Shown here: positions 1 through 8,093 of the stretch, one piece after another
Numbering within the stretch: position 1 is the first letter of the stretch
Layout of the letters: each line of letters opens with the position of its first letter
NCBI RefSeq assembly: GCF_000006565.2
Contig: NC_031473.1
Coordinates: forward strand, 1,699,541 to 1,713,651
DNA: 14,111 nucleotides
Reading direction: 5' to 3'
Source of the DNA: Toxoplasma gondii ME49
Lineage: Eukaryota > Apicomplexa > Conoidasida > Eucoccidiorida > Sarcocystidae
Made by a program: the position numbers and the translations under genes
The notes under the pieces: generated by a model
The model's database searches: none
Told to the model about the DNA's origin: nothing
What the model saw: only the letters and a program-made list of their open reading frames with translations

Positions 1-161
1 GAGGTTGTTGCTGTTCATCCCTCATCCTTGTGTGCGGAACTGGATAGACGAGCATACAATGTGCCTAGGATTCTGGGTTGTTGTTGTCGTGCATGCATGA
101 TGCTGACTAGGTCTTTGTTGGGTGATGGCCAGAGGTTGCGATGTGACAAACCGCTGTTTGA

Positions 162-986
162 GGTGGTCCTGGATGCGGCGGAGTGAGCGCAGTAGGCGCC
201 CCAGTTCAGCAACATGTCGTGCTGTGGGAGACCGATGAGAGAATCCAGAGATCCTACGCTTGTGCCGCAGGTGCAGATAGCTCCTCAACATCGGCCCTTA
301 CCGCTGTTCGTCTTGCTCTGCTGAGGGGACTGCAGCCAACCATACCAGCAGGACCACAGATCGGAATTAGCACACCTCCTGGCGGCAGATCACCCGGCAG
401 CCCGCATAGCTCCCGCAGCCCTCATAGCTCCCGCAGTTCTGAGAGCTCAAGCAGGCCTGAGAGCTCCACGACCGCCACTTCGTCAGACGATCAGGGTTCG
501 GGAGGGCGCGAGGAGAGGACGCTAGCGGGCGCGACGGCTGTCCCTGCATCTGCTAGTCCCCCGGGTGCGCGGCTGCAAACATCGCAACCAATGACGGAAA
601 CGCTTTTGGGTGCCGCTTCGCCGGCGATAGAGCTCCCGCTTGGCGGTGCAACACCGTTAGGCCTTTCTGGTGGCTCGTCACTGGGAACGCCGTCGCTAGG
701 ACATCCTTCAAGAGGTGCTTCGTTTCCTTCTAGCCTGTCGCTATTTTTGCGCGGAAGGCGAATTCCCTTCAGATGCCCACGGCCTGAGGCGTCGGAACAC
801 CCGGAGTCCCCGGACGGCTGTAAGAAGTGGACGACACATACGACAGAGTACAAGCATGCTAAAGCGGCACAGAACACCATATTACTCAACGCGGGGACAC
901 TTAGTGACACGAATCAAGGCGTCCCGCGGACACGGTCCCGACGCACTGCATGTGGTTTTCGTCATTACTGGAAGATTTATTCGTAG
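162..986 (+). CDS. Hypothetical Ser/Pro/Gly-rich reading frame in unit R, copy 1
   Basis: A frame open from 162 (stop at 159-161) to the stop at 984-986 encodes a Ser/Pro/Gly-rich low-complexity protein. A short degenerate repeat (HSSRSP, HSSRSS, ESSSRPESS) lies at about 400-470. There is no ATG near its start, so if real it would be an internal or terminal exon; AG acceptors are possible at 160-161 or after GTGCCGCAG at about 270. The second copy (9352-10020) keeps the frame to about 10000, then ends at a different stop, so the C-terminus is not conserved. Most mismatches between copies change the residue. The opposite strand is also open here (491-880). I do not recognise a family; it may be chance openness of GC-rich DNA. 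Confidence 0.25.
   Translation, partial: GGPGCGGVSAVGAPVQQHVVLWETDERIQRSYACAAGADSSSTSALTAVRLALLRGLQPTIPAGPQIGISTPPGGRSPGSPHSSRSPHSSRSSESSSRPESSTTATSSDDQGSGGREERTLAGATAVPASASPPGARLQTSQPMTETLLGAASPAIELPLGGATPLGLSGGSSLGTPSLGHPSRGASFPSSLSLFLRGRRIPFRCPRPEASEHPESPDGCKKWTTHTTEYKHAKAAQNTILLNAGTLSDTNQGVPRTRSRRTACGFRHYWKIYS
491..880 (-). CDS. Competing minus-strand frame with signal-peptide-like start
   Basis: On the minus strand an ATG at 880 opens a frame of 129 codons ending at 491. It begins MVFCAALACLYSVVCVV, a hydrophobic stretch resembling a signal peptide, followed by a Gly/Ser/Pro/Glu-rich tail. The frame survives a net 6-bp length difference in the other copy (minus strand, down to 9681), and the hydrophobic start is retained there as SNIVLCVACVYSVLL, but that copy has ATA in place of the ATG. 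It overlaps the Ser-rich plus-strand frame, so at most one is likely to be coding. No family is recognised. Confidence 0.2.
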   Translation of the reverse strand: MVFCAALACLYSVVCVVHFLQPSGDSGCSDASGRGHLKGIRLPRKNSDRLEGNEAPLEGCPSDGVPSDEPPERPNGVAPPSGSSIAGEAAPKSVSVIGCDVCSRAPGGLADAGTAVAPASVLSSRPPEP

Positions 987-1488
987 TCCTTGTTAGTCGG
1001 AGACGCTTCTTGAACACTGGTGGGCAGCTTGCTCGCTCGGTACAGTCGATGCGATGCTGATGGCGTTCCACACTGTATTTATTTTGCCCTTTTCCCGCTG
1101 ATGTTTCCCGGCAGAACTGACGAGCGCGTCAGAGTGGGGGCATCCAAGGAAAGCCATACATGCGCATGGTTTGAAGGAAATTTTGAAGGTGGCGGTAGTT
1201 GAAGTGGAGGCGGCAAGTCGCTGACTACGAGGGGCGGGAGACGCTGCACTTGGTGGGGACCTGCGAGCAACGTGATTCTGCGTTATCACGCATACCACGA
1301 CCCCATGTGAGAGCATTTCCCGTCTTGATCTACACCTACTCTGAATGTGCACACGCACCAAACATCGCTTGAGAAATCCTCCCCCGCTGATGTGCGTCCC
1401 AAGCTTCCTTGTCCTCCGCAGCATGAACACACTCTTCAGACGCCGAATCGACTCCGTGCAGTCCTTCCGGCGCCGTGCTGGCATGTAG

Positions 1489-1974
1489 GCCACTTCAGGG
1501 ACTTTCTCGAGTGTAGAAGTTGGGGATCCGGATGAACGACATGCTTCCCAGTGGCAGGCCGTTCAGATGCGAGATGAAAATCTGTCGGATTTGCTGAAGA
1601 ACATTTCATCCGGTGAATGCGTCGGCAGTATGTGCTAAGGGGGTGTTAAGCAGCATAGACGCAAAACTGGAGAGAAGAGAGAGAACGGAGCAGGGACACT
1701 CCGAAATGGAATAGAAGCCGTTTGGGAAGAAACACATAACGGAGAAATTGAGGGATTTGTGGAGGCACTGAAAATCGAAGGGGTCTGAAGCGACGGCGAA
1801 ACGGGAAGCGAGCGCGATGACAAAAGGGTAACAGGAGACAAAGTGGGTCGGAACAGACGGGCGAGGAGACAGGAAGGAAGGGAGGAGGTAGAAAAACGGG
1901 AGAAGGAAGACGCAATACGAGCAAATGTGAAACAAAGAGATATCGTTGGAAGGGTGGAATCTGCGTGCCTCTAG
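1489..1974 (+). pseudogene. Possible decayed Lys/Glu/Arg-rich coding stretch
   Basis: One plus-strand frame runs from just after a TAG (1486-1488) to 1974, 161 codons, with only two interior stops (TAA 1636-1638, TGA 1786-1788). The first 49 codons read like ordinary protein (for example GDPDERHASQWQAVQMRDEN). The rest is rich in Lys, Glu, Arg and Gly. A pyrimidine-rich acceptor-like site ending CCGCAG is at about 1415-1423. The composition is reminiscent of the neighbouring family, but I see no alignable motif. Purine-rich DNA lowers the rate of stop codons, so this may be an artefact. Confidence 0.2.
1655..1960. other. Strongly purine-rich strand
   Basis: The plus strand is dominated by A and G through this interval (runs such as GGAGAGAAGAGAGAG and GAAGGAAGGGAGGAGG), with weaker bias continuing to about 2250. 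This strand asymmetry makes the minus strand nearly free of stop codons, which explains a long but biased Ser/Pro/Leu/Phe-rich minus-strand frame at 1646-2227. I infer a low-complexity intergenic sequence. Confidence 0.55.
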
Positions 1975-4397
1975 GGAACGGAAAACAATATAACAGTATG
2001 GTCACGAGTGCAGCACAGACTGGAAGGTGCCTTGGACCTTTCAGCAGGGCTTTTCTGGTAAGGCAGAAAAAGTGATAAAGGACGTAGCGGCAGGTAGACT
2101 GATGCTTTGGGGGAACAGTGAGAGGGGAGGTGACTACGCGAGCGGTGAACGAAAGAGGAATGCGAAAACCCGTTGAAGCAGGAAGAAATTGATGGACGTG
2201 TGAGACAGGAAGCAAGCCACAGGACAAGCGTGGCAGAGATGGGTCCCACCCCCGCTATCGTTGCCAGTCTCTCAGATAGATTCCAGTATCCAGAATCGCA
2301 CATCCTACAGTTAGTCCATTAGTAGCGCCAGGATTTAGAACCACGAACCTAGTGTGTTCGAGAATAGTAGCCGGTGTTGGAAGCACCATCCGAAACCAGT
2401 AGCTGGTTACTTCTTTGTTGCATGTCATCCCTTACTCGTATGTGTTTCCGTTGTCTGCCAGGAGACCTCGCAGTGCTGAACTTCGCGAATGAAGTAACGA
2501 AGATCGATGAGGCGGGAAGAAAGAGATGCGAGAGAGTTGGGGATACAACTGCCCGCCCGCATCCGAAGAAGGCACCATTATTCCTGTGAACCCTTGATAT
2601 GCTGTGATACACGAGGAGGCCATGCGGCGCCGATGAGGGACCCACAGTTGTCTTTCGAGAAAGGGTACACATGCATGAGGCTTTACAAATAGGAGTCCTT
2701 TTACATGTTACAGGGAAACGGCCAACATTGCTACAGTGGTTTTTTTAATAGAAAGACTCAACGAGACCACAAGAGACAATGCCTCGCCATCTCTCTCCAG
2801 GCGAGGCGGTGTCTTTCGCGGTACACAGACAGCAAGCAGGGAACGAGGCAATGATGAGGAGAAACCGATTTACACGGCATATCCACATTCGAGGAAATTG
2901 CACGGTTGAAGGACACGGGACATCCTTTTGAATGAAGTGTCAACGAAACTCTGAGAGTGTTTTTTTTCAGTCCCTAGACATGACAAGCAGGCGCTCATTT
3001 GCGCCTCAAACCGCAGAAGACACCTTCGATAACAGCGCGGATGGGAGTCGAGACCCGAACCAGCGTTACGCCAAGCACGAAGTTGTTTTGGAGACGCGCT
3101 TATAAACAGAAGACCGCAAAAGTGGTCGCCAAAGCCGGACAACCAGATAGAGTTCGGCAGTCATGAATGCCACACCTGCGCGGAGGGCAGTTAGAGAAAT
3201 AATGCGCGCGTCATTCACGCGAAAAAACGAACAAACCGGGGGCATCGGGGAAACGCGAAGGTGGTTCGAAAGGCCGAAGGGTTGAACGTTCGGGAATCCA
3301 GATGGCCAGGTCTCGACTTTTTTGGGGCCAGCCGGCCGCTCAACATGCCAGGCAAAGGCAGTCGAATGAACAACGACGCATGGCTCGCTCACCATATAGT
3401 TAGTAGAGACCTCATGCACGGTGAGGCGGTGTTGTTGCCGCTCTGTCGCTCCAGGTAGAATTTGGAGGTGTGCCAGACGAATAGGCCAGAACGCCATAGA
3501 AAAGGAGGGTAACGAGCTGCGCAACCAGTTCGAGGGGCTCTTTCACGGTCCCTTACAGCCCTGTGGAGAGTTCATAGCTCTGACAGCATTTATCTGAACT
3601 CGACAGTCGATTCAGAAACCGAAACCGACCGTGTTGGGGAGGAGTCCCGAAACGGGTATGCGGGACCAAGAAGGCTGTTCAAAGACGAAGTTTGTTCGGC
3701 CGGCAGCTACGCTGCGATCCCTGGAGCTTCTGTACCATCGTCAGGCTTCTACGCTGTTTGTTGCCACTCTCACGTCCCCCTGTTCCTTTTCTGATTGCCA
3801 CATCATTCGGGGTAATGTCGTTAAACCAGTCTTCAGCGAAACGTGGAAGGGTGAAGTGGGCATGCACCGGGTCTCCTGTTTTTTGAGTCAGTTGGAATGG
3901 GCAATTTCACATCCTCCGATCGTTTTCTGGAAAGATGCCCCTTGTTCTACGGCCGCAGGGATCCTGGAAGACTAGCGAACTACGTAGCCCATTGCACTGA
4001 TCAGCCTGCCCTTCTGTTCATGTCTTCTGCTGCAGCGGCAGGTAGCAAATCGTTTCCTTATATTACTCAGTGATCATGACGAGCTGCATCAGAGTCTGCA
4101 ATAAATCCGGAGAGGCTCAGTTACTGGGGCGATACCAGCGGCCCTCATCTGCTAGCGACAGCGCCTCATGTCGTGTCATGCCTTGCATAAGCAACAGTAC
4201 GTCGTCCGTACGCAGAGTGTGCGTTCATCTTTTGTATTAGCTTGCGAAACTCTGGACATCAACTCGTTATCGTGTCTCCGCGCTGCATGCTGCCGCAGAT
4301 GGTCACCTTTGAACGGAACATCGCTTGCCAACAAACGTGTGTCTTCTGTGTTGCAAATGAACTATAGAAGCGTTATAGAGGTAGTGGTTGGTTGCGT

Positions 4398-4986
4398 GTA
4401 GAAGGAAGGAGACATGTCATCAGTACAGAGGAAGAGACGCAGCACACTAGGAAACCGAGCAACCACTTCTCTCTCGATGCGGTGGCGCGGTGCAGCGGTT
4501 ATGGCTTCTCTATTGGTGTCCGATGACTCAAGTGAGTACTGCACCTCATTTGCACCGAGACGTTCACAGCCCGCCGGTTCCACAATGCGACTGGTCAAGT
4601 AATAGAGGCAGGATTAACCGTTATGTACTCGTCTGCGTGAATGTGCAGAACCGAGCAGCTTCGTCTGCACGAGCCGCGACTTTCACAAACGCACACTCGA
4701 CAGTATCGGAACGCCGGGTCACGACCCCGGGGCTCTTGAGCTTTCCTGCACCAGAGAAACCGCTTTGTTACCTCCGGTAACGACGAAGTAGAAATCGCCC
4801 CCGGCCGCCAGTAGCGACTCGGCTCGAATCCCAGAAGTGGATTCCTATCCACAAGACATATGGCTTTCTATCTGGTCCAGGGGTAACAGCAATGCACAGT
4901 TTTTCGGCGTGACCCTTCATATAGTCACGTGTTCCTCTGGCCGTTACACCGGCTAGACACAAAGAGGGACACCGTAGATCACAATT
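4398..4986. other. Diverged upstream flank of gene 1
   Basis: This stretch aligns with about 10475-10987 at very roughly two-thirds identity, with shared anchors such as TCCTGCAC and GACGCATC near its right end. No frame is conserved between the two copies, so it is probably intergenic. It separates the 3.1-kb extra segment from the nearly invariant promoter island that starts at 4987. Confidence 0.6.
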
Positions 4987-5152
4987 GTGACGCATCAACG
5001 CAGCGCCGCGGCTGACGCTCGCACCACCCGATTCCCGTCTCTGACCCCATTAGTCGGTGTGACGGTGATCCTCAATGGCCAGTCGCCACCAAAATCCTTC
5101 CTTTTCCAGGAGACGTAGAGGAGTCACAGATTCGTTCCTGCTGCAGTGAGGC
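4987..5152 (+). promoter_or_regulatory. Invariant promoter-like island of gene 1
   Basis: These 166 bases match 10988-11153 with only two mismatches (5125 and 5141), although both flanks are strongly diverged. It ends about 30 bases before the upstream ORF and about 395 bases before the gene's main start. It contains TGACGC at 4988-4993 and 5013-5018, TGACGG at 5060-5065, and CGTCTCT at 5036-5042. The last is the reverse complement of AGAGACG, the (A/T)GAGACG heptamer described for Toxoplasma GRA/SAG promoters. A core promoter role is inferred from position and conservation. No TATA box is evident, as is usual in this group. Confidence 0.6.
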
Positions 5153-5183
5153 TCTTTGAAGATATGTACCCCGTCGAGGCATA

Positions 5184-5288
5184 ATGGACGAAGCCGACGT
5201 CCATTCTTCCTGCGTCCTGGTTGACCGCTGTCGCTGTCTCGTGGGAATTGCCCTACGGCGTTTTGCTGTGGAAGTCGCTGTTCGTTAG
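5184..5288 (+). CDS. Conserved 34-codon upstream ORF, gene 1
   Basis: ATAATGG starts a 34-codon frame that begins MDEADVHSSCVLVDRCRCLVG and ends at TAG (5286-5288). The second unit has the same frame, same length and same stop position (11184-11288), with 27 of 34 residues identical. Of the changed codons, five are silent and seven are replacements. It lies 31 bases past the invariant island and 259 bases before the main start. It could be a translated regulatory uORF, a small peptide, or simply a conserved leader; no donor site joining it to the main frame was recognised. Confidence 0.4.
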   Translation: MDEADVHSSCVLVDRCRCLVGIALRRFAVEVAVR

Positions 5289-5547
5289 CCTCGTATCGAG
5301 TCTACGGTTCCCCGCTCAGTCGGCGGCCAATAGAAACACAAAGAAAAACCAAGAGTCCCTTGAAAAAGGGAGGAAGAAACCGTCACAGATACTCTTCTCT
5401 GCTTCGCCGTTCCTTGCTGCTTTCTACATTCTGTCGGAGTGGGCGGTTTCTCCTCTTGTCTGGCGCCTCCCCTGCATCTCTTCCACCACTGTGGAGCGCA
5501 TTGTTCTAACCGCGATATTTTTATATTCCGATGTGGGCAAGGCACCT
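5289..5547 (+). other. 5' leader of gene 1
   Basis: This interval lies between the upstream ORF and the main ATG. The frame of the main protein is open through it but lacks an ATG. The corresponding interval in the second unit shifts out of that frame and contains different indels. I therefore read it as untranslated leader. Confidence 0.5.
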
Positions 5548-7214
5548 ATGGCGTCAGGTGAGATGATGCATATAACAACGAAGCTTTCCATCCTCATTTC
5601 GTTTCAATGTGTGCTTTGTACGTTCTTACCCGAGCGCGTCACTTCGCAAGCCATGCTGAAGCCAGCACGCGATCCAGAAGGTGCTCGCGGGGTTGGTTCC
5701 TCGTCAGTTTCAGTGTCACAGGCTTCAAGTGTTGTAGGGACACAGGCACGGTGGCTTGCCGAAGGCAGCCCTGGTGAGGAGCCTGATCCTGTCCGTGAAT
5801 TGCTCGATCTTGAAGAGGAGCTCCAGGACCTTCTTGCATTGAGACACAGGGAGCGGCAATGCTTTCGGCAATGCGTGAGGCAGTGGGGTTCCGCTGAATC
5901 CTTCGTTCGCCACTGCACTAGGCAAAGAAGCACAGTAAGTCTTCTGGCAGGCGACACGCTTCGTACGCAGGGTGTCAGCGTGCTGTATGCGGCGAGAAGT
6001 GTATTTGATTCAGAAAGGCCATACTGAGGTTGCCGCAGGCGAACGTTCGACGACTGGCTGTGATCCTCCGGCAGCGAGTCAGTGAACGACATAAGTGCTC
6101 ATGAAGTATCCCAGTCACGTACATCGTGAACGAACTGCTCAAACGAGTTTTCGAGACAAGATATAATGGACCGGCTTACTTCCAATGTGTGAATGGAATG
6201 TAGTTATTGATACAGCGCTGTGGCCGCGCTTTTGGTATCCTATACTGTTAGGCGGCGACAGACCCAGAAACGTTGAAACAGATGTTTGAACAAAAGCGTG
6301 AAGAGAAGGAAGCGGCTTGCAACGTCTGGGCGGCATTGCTAGATGCCCTATATGAGAAAATTGAGGCCGTGAACCAAAAGCGGAAGAAAACGCAAAAGCA
6401 ACTCACACAGGGGCAGCTCGAACAGTATCGTGCCACAAAGGCTGCGCGCGATAGAGCTGAAGGCGGCAGGGTAAGTTCGCGTTCCTCGTCGGGTGAAGCA
6501 GCGGATCCTGCGAGCACGAGCCAACCACCTGGTGGTGCGGAAGGAACGCCAGATGACGGTGGGTCCGTGGAGACCTTGGATAGGGAATTAGCTCGAGTAA
6601 GGCGGCAACTGGCACTGACGGTAGAAAACGAGAGAAGCTGTCTCAAAAAGCTGAGGACGCATCTGGAGCATTCTGCACCACTTCCAATGAAGGGAATGCC
6701 TTCACCTGAACGAGAGCGCTCCAGTGCCGCCCGACGCAAGTGGATGGCCCGACGCCTCCAACTCGAACAAGACGCCGAACTGGTGCACGAAAACATCGTT
6801 AAACTCCGTGAACGGCTGGGGGGACTTAAACAACGAAAGAATGCATTCGTGAAAGTGCGCGGATTCCCTGCAGGCACTAGAGGCTGTGCAAATGCCGCTC
6901 TCCGTTTCTCCGCCTATGACATTACCGTCGATGAACGTGCGGCGGCTACACCGTGGTTTCAACGCCCTAATTTCTTGAGCTTGAGCCACCGCTCGAGTGG
7001 CGCTCCTCCTGCTCCAGCTGCACGACCGCCTCGTGGACCCCGACATAATGTGTTTCCTGCTCGGAGCCAACACGTATCGCGTGCAAGTCGGAAGCCAGGT
7101 AATAAAAGTTGTCACCCTCGTGCAGCTGAAGGCAGCGGTGAGAAACGTGCCGAATCCAAAGCAAGCAAGCACGAGTACGTCCGGACTTGCAGGACCATCA
7201 GAGTTCCAAAATGA
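5548..7214 (+). CDS. Gene 1: secreted, helical Lys/Arg/Glu-rich family protein (KRUF-like), 3' frame altered
   Basis: The model joins 5548-5934 and 6252-7214, about 449 residues. The first ATG in the frame is 5548; ATG 5563 has a better context and begins MMHITTKLSILISFQCVLCT, a good signal peptide with likely cleavage after VTSQA. Next comes a Ser/Gly linker, then a helical segment (DPVRELLDLEEELQDLLALR ... CVRQWG) ending at the intron. Exon 2 adds ACNVWAALLDALYEKIEA, a linker, LDRELARVRRQL, SPERER ... LQLEQDAELVHENIVKLRERL, and the conserved ITVDE...PWFQRPNFLSLSHR region. Function is unknown; secretion is inferred. The tail differs from gene 2 because of a 4-bp duplication near 7165-7172, giving 15 new residues and a stop at 7214. 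Gene 2 is the alignable tandem paralogue. The KRUF label is a tentative recollection. Confidence 0.65.
5935..6251 (+). other. Intron 1 of gene 1
   Basis: The donor is ACA|GTAAGT at 5935 and the acceptor is CTATACTGTTAG ending at 6251. The 317-bp intron is phase 0 on both sides. The equivalent intron in gene 2 (11943-12256) has donor and acceptor at homologous places and the same phase, which is the main support. The intron sequence is unusually well conserved between copies, about 78% over its last 120 bases by hand count. Confidence 0.75.
7165..7172 (+). other. 4-bp tandem duplication at the gene 1 / unit R junction
   Basis: Gene 1 reads GCAAGCAAGCACGAG where gene 2 (13166 onward) reads GCAAGCACGAG. 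The extra four bases shift the frame so that the 45-residue tail seen in gene 2 after KAS is replaced by 15 residues and a stop. The same tail persists intact in the shifted frame through 7308. The scar lies exactly where the diverged gene body meets the near-identical unit R. Confidence 0.8.
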
Positions 7215-7312
7215 ACGAGTGCACTGCGCTCTATATGGGACTGACGAATCCGTCGTCGACAGTAGCGAGTCGTTGGCAAAACCGTGTTCTGTGAAATGGC
7301 ACGGCTGATTTC

Positions 7313-7812
7313 GTTTCCGCCTGACAGCTGGTTCAGCAGCAGGGGATGCGAGTCTGTAGACAAAGCTGCCACAGTTGCCGGAGTCATGACGATGTGGATG
7401 TCGTCTCCTTCTTCCGTGTTTAGAGCCAATGCCAGAGGGTCACGTGGAATCTTCCAACGCCACCGCTTTCCGCGTTACAGCGTCGGAGTGACCCCGCTGG
7501 GTGCATTAGACCTCTCGTTTTGTCGCTGGAACAGGAGTCAGTCACGTTCGTAGTGCCGCGGCGAATGTATGAACTACGAGGCTAGTTTCTCTTGGAGGTC
7601 GTTGGAATAGCTCTCTGGAACAGGCACTGTTAGAGAACCGAGCCCATCAGTAATGTTCCCCGTGTAATCTGAGATCTCCAGTGATGTGTAGGTGACTGAC
7701 ATTGCGGTTAGCGTACGGAAGACATCAGGATGCCTTTCATCTCTTTGAATCGATTCAACAGGTGCTTCAGAGAGGCGATGTGTTTTCTTCGTTCAACCCA
7801 CGGGCGCTTTGA
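7313..7812. other. Downstream region of gene 1 inside unit R
   Basis: This holds no frame I can defend. A plus-strand frame of 89 codons (to 7553) is open in both copies, but the copies are nearly identical here, so conservation says nothing. It could be the 3' untranslated region of gene 1 or, in the alternative model, an intron leading to the exon at 7895. Confidence 0.45.
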
Positions 7813-7894
7813 GATGCGCCTGAACTCTCCACGGCTCCTCAACGTGCGCAACATGCAAGGCACTGGCTGAGTGTCGCTGCTTCTTCTGCTTCAG

Positions 7895-8022
7895 GCACTG
7901 CGACAAGCGAACCAGATTCACCGGGCGAGGGAACATCCGGGATTGTCGCGAAGACGCCGACAGACGACGCTGCCAAGAGACAGCGTCGTTCAAGTCCCCC
8001 CCGGCCACGTGAGCATTTGTAG
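7895..8022 (+). CDS. Candidate terminal exon in unit R, copy 2
   Basis: A strong acceptor (GCTGCTTCTTCTGCTTCAG, ending 7894) precedes a frame that reads TATSEPDSPGEGTSGIVAK and then a basic KRQRRSSPPRPREHL end, with TAG at 8020-8022. The frame is open from 7813. It needs one base from the preceding exon. Gene 1 exon 2 offers in-phase donors at 7099 (CAG|GTAATA) and 7138 (GCG|GTGAGA), both upstream of the 4-bp duplication. If used, gene 1 would gain an acidic-then-basic tail and its frameshift would be spliced out. Equally, this could be an unused frame. Confidence 0.35.
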
Positions 8023-8093
8023 TGCAGGCATGGGGGAGCTCACACCAGAAACCCCAGGATACATGGTGGAGTCTGAGGCTAGAAGGATCATTC

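Larger units (their letters stand above)
1..1262. repeat. Unit R, copy 1 (3' part only)
   Basis: This block aligns base for base with 9195-10446, with a few percent mismatches and small indels. The indels include a 4-bp difference near 95-105 and a net 6-bp difference near 810-890. Identity stops abruptly after the GGGGACCT at about 1256-1262. It is the trailing part of the spacer that follows each gene of the tandem family; the matching full copy is at 7165-10446. The left edge of the window cuts it, so its gene lies outside. Open frames inside it are listed separately. Confidence 0.9.
1263..4397. other. About 3.1 kb present only in the first unit; no convincing gene
   Basis: The second unit passes from the end of R (10446) to the gene's upstream region within about 30 bases. 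Here the same two flanks (near 1262-1275, GCGAGCAACGTG, and near 4398, TAGAAGGAAGGAG) are about 3.1 kb apart. I see no terminal inverted repeats, no clear target-site duplication and no transposase or reverse transcriptase motif. The stretch from 2300 to 4397 holds only short, unconvincing frames on both strands and a few homopolymer T runs (2740-2747, 2959-2966, the latter followed by CAG like a splice acceptor). It could be an insertion here or a deletion in the other unit. Confidence 0.6.

Noticed and set aside
1646..2227. 193-codon minus-strand frame rich in Ser, Leu, Pro and Phe
   Set aside because: It is the complement of a purine-rich stretch, where stop codons are rare by composition. 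The protein is low complexity with no conserved partner in the window.
3066..3524. 152-codon minus-strand frame
   Set aside because: It has no recognisable motif, no second copy, and a composition like random translation. The length is within chance for this base composition.
1263..4397. DNA transposon or LTR element
   Set aside because: I found no inverted or direct terminal repeats, no convincing target-site duplication and no mobile-element protein motif. The flanking CGTG similarity is only four bases.
5221..5547. N-terminal extension of the gene 1 frame upstream of ATG 5548
   Set aside because: There is no ATG in it, and the second unit leaves this frame through indels, so it behaves like untranslated leader.
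6471..6480. GTAAGT within exon 2 of gene 1 as a second splice donor
   Set aside because: The coding frame continues through it with residues that align to gene 2, which has no donor at this place.
7284..7553. 89-codon plus frame present in both R copies (also 13285-13554)
   Set aside because: The two copies are almost identical in this block, so preservation carries no information. The composition looks arbitrary and it overlaps the gene's own tail.
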